DNA of 17,196 nucleotides from Bacteroidota bacterium (GTDB lineage: Bacteria > Bacteroidota > Bacteroidia > Chitinophagales > Chitinophagaceae), in assembly GCA_023412975.1 (NCBI GenBank), contig JAEZRB010000243.1:1-17196 (forward strand). The letters run 5' to 3'. A model generated the notes under the pieces. That model was given only the letters and a program-made list of their open reading frames with translations, made no database searches and was not told where the DNA came from. The position numbers were made by a program, and so were the translations under genes. Shown here one piece after another: positions 13,426 to 17,196 of the stretch. Every line of letters begins with the position of its first letter. Positions within the stretch are counted from its first letter, which is position 1.

Positions 13426-14142
13426 ATGAAAATCGCCCTGATCGGCTATGGCAAAATGGGGAAAGCCATTGAAGAAATCGCCCTCGAACGAAATCACCAG
13501 GTAGTGCTGAAGATCAATGATGAAAATCTCGATGCCTTTACAGAAATCAACCTGGCTGCCGCCGATGTAGCCATCGAGTTTACCGGTCCACACAGTGCAT
13601 TCGATAATCTCCAAAAACTGATCAGTTTCGGCAAGCCGGTTGTTTGCGGGTCCACCGGCTGGACTGATAATCTTCCTGAGATAATCGCACTTTGCCGCGA
13701 AAAAGACGGTAGTTTTTTATATGCCAGCAATTTCAGCGTGGGTGTCAATTTGTTTTTTGAATTGAATAAAAAACTGGCCGGTCTTATGGCCGCCTATCCG
13801 GAATACGAAGTGAGTCTCGAAGAGATCCATCATACCCAAAAAAAAGATGCGCCCAGTGGAACCGCAATAACCCTGGCAGAGCAGGTGCTGGAGAAAATAA
13901 GTCGCAAGACAGGATGGGTAAATGAACAGACTGGCGACACATCACAACTTGCCATCATCAGCAAAAGAGAAGACCCTGCTCCGGGTACACATGTAGTCAA
14001 ATACAGTTCACCCATTGATGATATCGAGATCATTCATACTGCCCACAACCGTAAAGGCTTTGCGCTGGGTGCGGTGCTGGCGGCAGAATACATCTTCAAT
14101 AAAAAAGGAATTTTTGACATGAAACAAGTTCTGGGAATTTAA
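13426..14142 (+). CDS. dapB: 4-hydroxy-tetrahydrodipicolinate reductase
   Basis: A 238-aa cytosolic NAD(P)H-dependent reductase of the diaminopimelate/lysine pathway, supplying meso-DAP for peptidoglycan. The N-terminal Rossmann motif is IGYGKMGKAI (6-15). EFTGPHSAFDN (51-61) and CGSTGW (74-79) line the cofactor site. The active-site stretch EEIHHTQKKDAPSGTA (132-147) contains H135 and K139, matching the catalytic His/Lys of E. coli DapB. ATG 13426 is chosen because the Rossmann strand MKIALIGYG starts there; the longer in-frame ATG 13354 adds 24 residues without family character. It is slightly shorter than the E. coli enzyme, as is common in Bacteroidota. It follows the DUF5683 gene by 107 nt; lepB, often next in related genomes, is not here. 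Confidence 0.95.
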   Translation: MKIALIGYGKMGKAIEEIALERNHQVVLKINDENLDAFTEINLAAADVAIEFTGPHSAFDNLQKLISFGKPVVCGSTGWTDNLPEIIALCREKDGSFLYASNFSVGVNLFFELNKKLAGLMAAYPEYEVSLEEIHHTQKKDAPSGTAITLAEQVLEKISRKTGWVNEQTGDTSQLAIISKREDPAPGTHVVKYSSPIDDIEIIHTAHNRKGFALGAVLAAEYIFNKKGIFDMKQVLGI

Positions 14143-14200
14143 AATCAATTTTCCACCGGAATATTTCCACAATATAAGCTCCCTACTTATTTTGAGACGG

Positions 14201-16150
14201 ATGAAGGCATTGAGCAAACCGACGATCATATACATTTTATGTTTCCTTCTCTGGCTGCCCACCGCCAGTTCACAAACCGGTTCCCTTGATTCATTGTCTG
14301 CGCTTGCTGCTAAAGCCGATGGACGAGAACAAGTGGAGTTGTATGTTAAAATAGCCAGCCTCAACCGGAACTCAAATCCCGACACCGCCTTGTTTTTTGC
14401 CAGTAAAGCATATGAAGCCGCTGAGCAGTTGGATGAGGAATACCCGAAAATCATTGCTTACAATACGATGGGCAGCGTATTGCATGTACGCGGTAGTTAT
14501 GACCTGGCCGGAAAATATTACCGTCAGACCATCGAGCTGGCGCAGCAGGTAAAAAATGACAGCCTGCTGGCTACTGCTTACAATGGATTTGGCGCTACTC
14601 TTTGGCAGATAGGTAAACATGCCGAGGCGCTGGAACATCACTATAAATCTTTACGACTTCGTGAACAGTTGAATGATACCCGTGGCATTATCGTTGCCAA
14701 AAACAGTATTGGCATGGTTTACCAGTCGCAGGAGAAACTGCCCATTGCTGAAAAATATGTAGGGGAAGCGCTCGCGCTGCTGAACACTTACAAAGATCCT
14801 GGTCTGAAGATCACCACCCTGCATACACTTGCGAATATTTACGGCATGCAGGGTAAGATCAGCGAAGCCTTTGCCCTCGACCAGGAAGGGTTGCAGATCG
14901 CCACGGAAACAAACAACGAGCTGGCTAAGTCTCTTTTTTATGACAACATGGGCAATTGCTATCTCTACGGCAGCCCACCCGATTACGGTAAAGCCATTGA
15001 GTATTTCACACGCACACTCGGGATCGATTCTGCATTTGATAACAAAAAACAAATGAGTGACAGCTATGTGAACCTGGGTAATGTTTTCTTTCAGCAACAA
15101 AAGTATGCGCAGGCAATCCCCTACCTGCAGCGCAGCATCACGCTGGCGAGCGAATCCGGATATGTTCAGGGAAAATTAAAAGCACTGCAAATGTTGTCGA
15201 CCGCGTATCGCCAGTCGGGCCGTGAAGGCGAGGCATACACCACACTGAAAAATGCCATGCGTGTGAAAGACAGCCTGGTCAACATGAGCAGTGAACACAG
15301 GATCGCGGAAATGCAAACGGTTTATGAAACGGAAAAAAAGCAACAACAGATCATCCTGCAGGAAGCGGAGTTGAGTAAAAAGAATTATATCATTGCTGCC
15401 ACTGTAGTAGTGGCATTGCTACTAGGTTTACTGGGTATTTCGGGCTGGCTGCGTTTTCGGCTCAAACAAAAAGCCCGTTTGCAAAATGAGATATTAAAGC
15501 AACAGCAGTTGGCGGCAATGGCAGTGTTGAAGGCTGAAGAAGACGAACGGCAGCGAATCGCCCGCGACCTGCATGATGGCGTAGGCCAGCTGATGAGTGC
15601 GACAAAAATGAATCTCTCATCCTTTGAAACGGACCTGGGGTTTCAGAATACAGAACAGAAAAGATCTTTTGAAAAGATCATCAGCCTGGTTGATGATAGT
15701 TGCCGGGAGATACGCAGTGTGTCGCACAATATGATGCCTATTTCTCTGATCAAAAACAGTCTTGGCGCTGCACTCCGCGATTTTATCGAGAAGCTGGATA
15801 AGAAATCGCTGGAAGTGGACCTGTACACCGAAGGGCTGGATGAAAAATCAGATCCTAATACTGAAGCGGTACTCTACCGCGTGATCCAGGAATGTGTCAA
15901 CAATGTGATCAGACATGCGGAGGCTACCAAACTGGATATTTCCGTCGTAAAGGAAAAAGATGGGATCAGCGCTACGATTGAAGATAATGGAAGGGGTTTT
16001 GATACATCAAAGGCGGCGGCATTTGAAGGCATGGGTCTTAAAAATATTCGCACCCGTATGGAATACCTGAAAGGCACGGTCGATATTGACTCGGCGCCTG
16101 GTCGTGGCACGGTCGTGGCATTATTTGTGCCATTGGCAAAGGAGGAATAA
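14201..16150 (+). CDS. TPR-containing sensor histidine kinase, HisKA_3 (NarL/DesK) type
   Basis: A 649-aa sensor kinase. Residues 1-24 are a signal peptide. About 40-360 form tetratricopeptide repeats, helical pairs such as AYNTMGSVLHVRGSYDLAGK and YVNLGNVFFQQQKYAQAIPY, which would lie in the periplasm. A short coiled coil (362-392), one membrane helix (396-417) and a cytosolic coiled coil (420-450) follow. The dimerisation/phosphoacceptor domain has H458 in ARDLHDGVGQ. The ATPase domain has the N box ECVNNVIRHAE (564-574), G1 DNGRGFD (595-601) and G2 GMGLKNIRTR (610-619). ATG 14201 is preferred to TTG 14192, three codons upstream. It lies 7 nt upstream of the response regulator gene, its obvious partner. 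TPR kinases of this layout are frequent in Bacteroidota; the signal sensed is unknown. Confidence 0.93.
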   Translation: MKALSKPTIIYILCFLLWLPTASSQTGSLDSLSALAAKADGREQVELYVKIASLNRNSNPDTALFFASKAYEAAEQLDEEYPKIIAYNTMGSVLHVRGSYDLAGKYYRQTIELAQQVKNDSLLATAYNGFGATLWQIGKHAEALEHHYKSLRLREQLNDTRGIIVAKNSIGMVYQSQEKLPIAEKYVGEALALLNTYKDPGLKITTLHTLANIYGMQGKISEAFALDQEGLQIATETNNELAKSLFYDNMGNCYLYGSPPDYGKAIEYFTRTLGIDSAFDNKKQMSDSYVNLGNVFFQQQKYAQAIPYLQRSITLASESGYVQGKLKALQMLSTAYRQSGREGEAYTTLKNAMRVKDSLVNMSSEHRIAEMQTVYETEKKQQQIILQEAELSKKNYIIAATVVVALLLGLLGISGWLRFRLKQKARLQNEILKQQQLAAMAVLKAEEDERQRIARDLHDGVGQLMSATKMNLSSFETDLGFQNTEQKRSFEKIISLVDDSCREIRSVSHNMMPISLIKNSLGAALRDFIEKLDKKSLEVDLYTEGLDEKSDPNTEAVLYRVIQECVNNVIRHAEATKLDISVVKEKDGISATIEDNGRGFDTSKAAAFEGMGLKNIRTRMEYLKGTVDIDSAPGRGTVVALFVPLAKEE

Positions 16151-16157
16151 GCATCGC

Positions 16158-16799
16158 ATGAATGAAAATAAGATCATACTGGCACTAGTAGACGATCACC
16201 AGATCGTGATTGACGGCTTGATATCATTATTAAAAGGTGATGAGCGCTTCGAACTGGCATTCGCCACTACCGATCCTTTGGAAGTGATGGAGCAGTTGGA
16301 GAAGCAACCCGTCGATATCCTGCTTACGGATATCATGATGCCGGGCCTGCCAGGAAACGAGTTAGCAAAAAAAGTAAAAGAAAAATTTCCCCGCACCCGG
16401 ATTCTCGCTTTATCGATGAGCGGAAGCAGTGAACTGGTAAATGAAATGATCGTGGAGGCGAATGTTTCGGGATATGTTTTGAAAAATATTGGGCGGCAGG
16501 AGCTTAGTGCTGCGCTGGAAAAAATCGCGAGGGGTGGAATTTATTTCAGTGATGATGTGGTAAAGGAACTGATACATGCAGAGTCGATAAAAAAAGAAAC
16601 GGATGAAGCCCGGCTCACCACGAGAGAGCTCGAGATCATCAGGCTGATTGAAAAAGAATTCAATAATAAACAGATCGCGGAAACGCTTTTTATAAGTGAA
16701 AGAACTGTCGAAACGCATCGAAAAAATATTTTCCGGAAAACAAATACCAGCAGTGTGATCGGGCTGGTGAAATACGCTTACGAGCATAAGCTGGTGTGA
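16158..16799 (+). CDS. NarL/LuxR-family response regulator
   Basis: A 213-aa regulator paired with the upstream TPR kinase. The receiver domain (6-122) has the acidic pair D12-D13 in LVDDHQ, phospho-acceptor D58 in LLTDIMMPG, the switch serine in ALSMSGSSE and K109 in YVLKN. The LuxR-type helix-turn-helix (about 152-210) starts LTTRELEIIRLIEKE and has the recognition helix SERTVETHRKNIF (180-192). ATG 16158 fits the start of the receiver fold; a longer frame from 16086 would lie inside the kinase gene. An AAAGGAGG (16138-16145) stands 12 nt before it, but it also encodes the kinase's last codons, so its role is unclear in this phylum. Target genes are not visible. Confidence 0.95.
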   Translation: MNENKIILALVDDHQIVIDGLISLLKGDERFELAFATTDPLEVMEQLEKQPVDILLTDIMMPGLPGNELAKKVKEKFPRTRILALSMSGSSELVNEMIVEANVSGYVLKNIGRQELSAALEKIARGGIYFSDDVVKELIHAESIKKETDEARLTTRELEIIRLIEKEFNNKQIAETLFISERTVETHRKNIFRKTNTSSVIGLVKYAYEHKLV

Positions 16800-16812
16800 T
16801 TTCATGTACCAG

Positions 16813-17196
16813 CTATACCTTCATGTGCACGTCGTGTACTCCGTGTCCAGTTAGGTCACGATGAGCACAGAGGAAACACAAAGAGCACGAAGAATTTTCA
16901 AGCCACATCGTGTCCCTCGTGTGCACTTCGTGTACTCCGAGGCCAGTTAGGTCACGATGAGCACAGAGGAAACACAAAGAGCACGAAGAATTTTCAAACC
17001 ACATCGTGTCCTTCGTGTGCACTTCGTGTACTCCGTGTCCAGTTAGGTCACGAAGAGCACGGAGGAAACACAAAGAGCACAAAGAATTTTCATTCAACAT
17101 CGTGTCCTTCGCGTGCACTTCGTGTACTCCGTGTCCAGTTAGGTCACGAAGAGCACAGAGGAAACACAAAGAGCACGAAGAATTTTCAAACCACAT
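16813..17196. repeat. Four tandem copies of a 96-bp repeat, continuing past the right edge
   Basis: The marker TTAGGTCACGA occurs at 16851, 16947, 17043 and 17139, exactly 96 bp apart. Unit 1 is degenerate at its left end; the others differ by scattered substitutions only (for example GATGAG/GAAGAG, ACAGAGG/ACGGAGG). Each unit holds CTTCGTGTACTCCGTG facing CACAGAGG...CACGAAG, so it can form an imperfect hairpin. Because 96 is a multiple of 3, the minus strand stays open with a 32-residue repeat; I regard that as non-coding. Similar CTTCGTGTACTCCGTG sequences are, as I recall, widespread intergenic repeats in environmental bacteria. Confidence 0.92.

Noticed and set aside
16086..16157. Upstream start of the response regulator inside the kinase gene
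   Set aside because: The receiver fold starts at 16158; the extension would overlap the kinase's ATPase domain by 65 nt and has an unrelated composition.
16813..17196. 127-aa minus-strand reading frame with 32-residue repeats as a protein gene
   Set aside because: The frame is open only because the 96-bp repeat length is a multiple of three. It has no recognisable domain or promoter box, and the sequence type is a known kind of intergenic repeat. Kept as a repeat, with the coding option noted as a finding.
16813..17196. CRISPR array at the right edge
   Set aside because: The full 96-bp unit is conserved, with no unique spacers between short repeats, and there are no cas genes nearby.

Overview
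The window looks like chromosomal DNA of a Bacteroidota bacterium, most likely from the Chitinophagales/Chitinophagaceae. Four things point there. Several genes have the Bacteroidota-type -7 promoter box TAnnTTTG and little Shine-Dalgarno signal. The metal transporter is an Nramp-universal stress protein fusion. parB is followed by a DUF5683-type gene and dapB, a linkage common in this phylum. The spacers are full of short-period repeats. I see no phage, insertion sequence, CRISPR array, tRNA or rRNA.

Layout. 1-210 holds three ~76-bp direct repeats running in from the left. 214-2860 is a manganese unit: mntR (DtxR/MntR family with a C-terminal FeoA-like domain) behind a promoter that overlaps a three-half-site operator, then an mntH gene split by an in-frame TAA at 1238-1240 with an ATG immediately after it. 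3077-3679 (minus) is a Crp/Fnr-type regulator divergent from icd, the NADP-dependent isocitrate dehydrogenase (3861-5096). A GNAT acetyltransferase (5168-5656), a 99-aa conserved hypothetical (minus) and ahcY, S-adenosylhomocysteine hydrolase (6160-7485), follow. ahcY ends in a clear intrinsic terminator, followed by a ~395-nt gene-free stretch with several inverted repeats. Next come a membrane-anchored lytic transglycosylase (7940-8878) and, converging on it, a Tat-exported phosphocholine-type phospholipase C (8973-11492, minus).

parB (11580-12497), a DUF5683-like membrane protein (12641-13318) and dapB (13426-14142) are co-oriented. They are followed by a two-gene NarL/DesK-type two-component system: a TPR sensor kinase (14201-16150) and its response regulator (16158-16799). 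The right edge (16813-17196) is four copies of a 96-bp tandem repeat continuing out of the window.

Most genes are housekeeping: Mn homeostasis, TCA cycle, methyl cycle, peptidoglycan/lysine synthesis and chromosome segregation. The most unusual signals are the split mntH; the composite MntR operator; a spacer 'grammar' in which seven intergenic regions carry 7-bp-period arrays of different consensus, two of them in inverted halves; and the structured spacer between ahcY and the transglycosylase gene. I did not find a convincing novel defence or mobile system.
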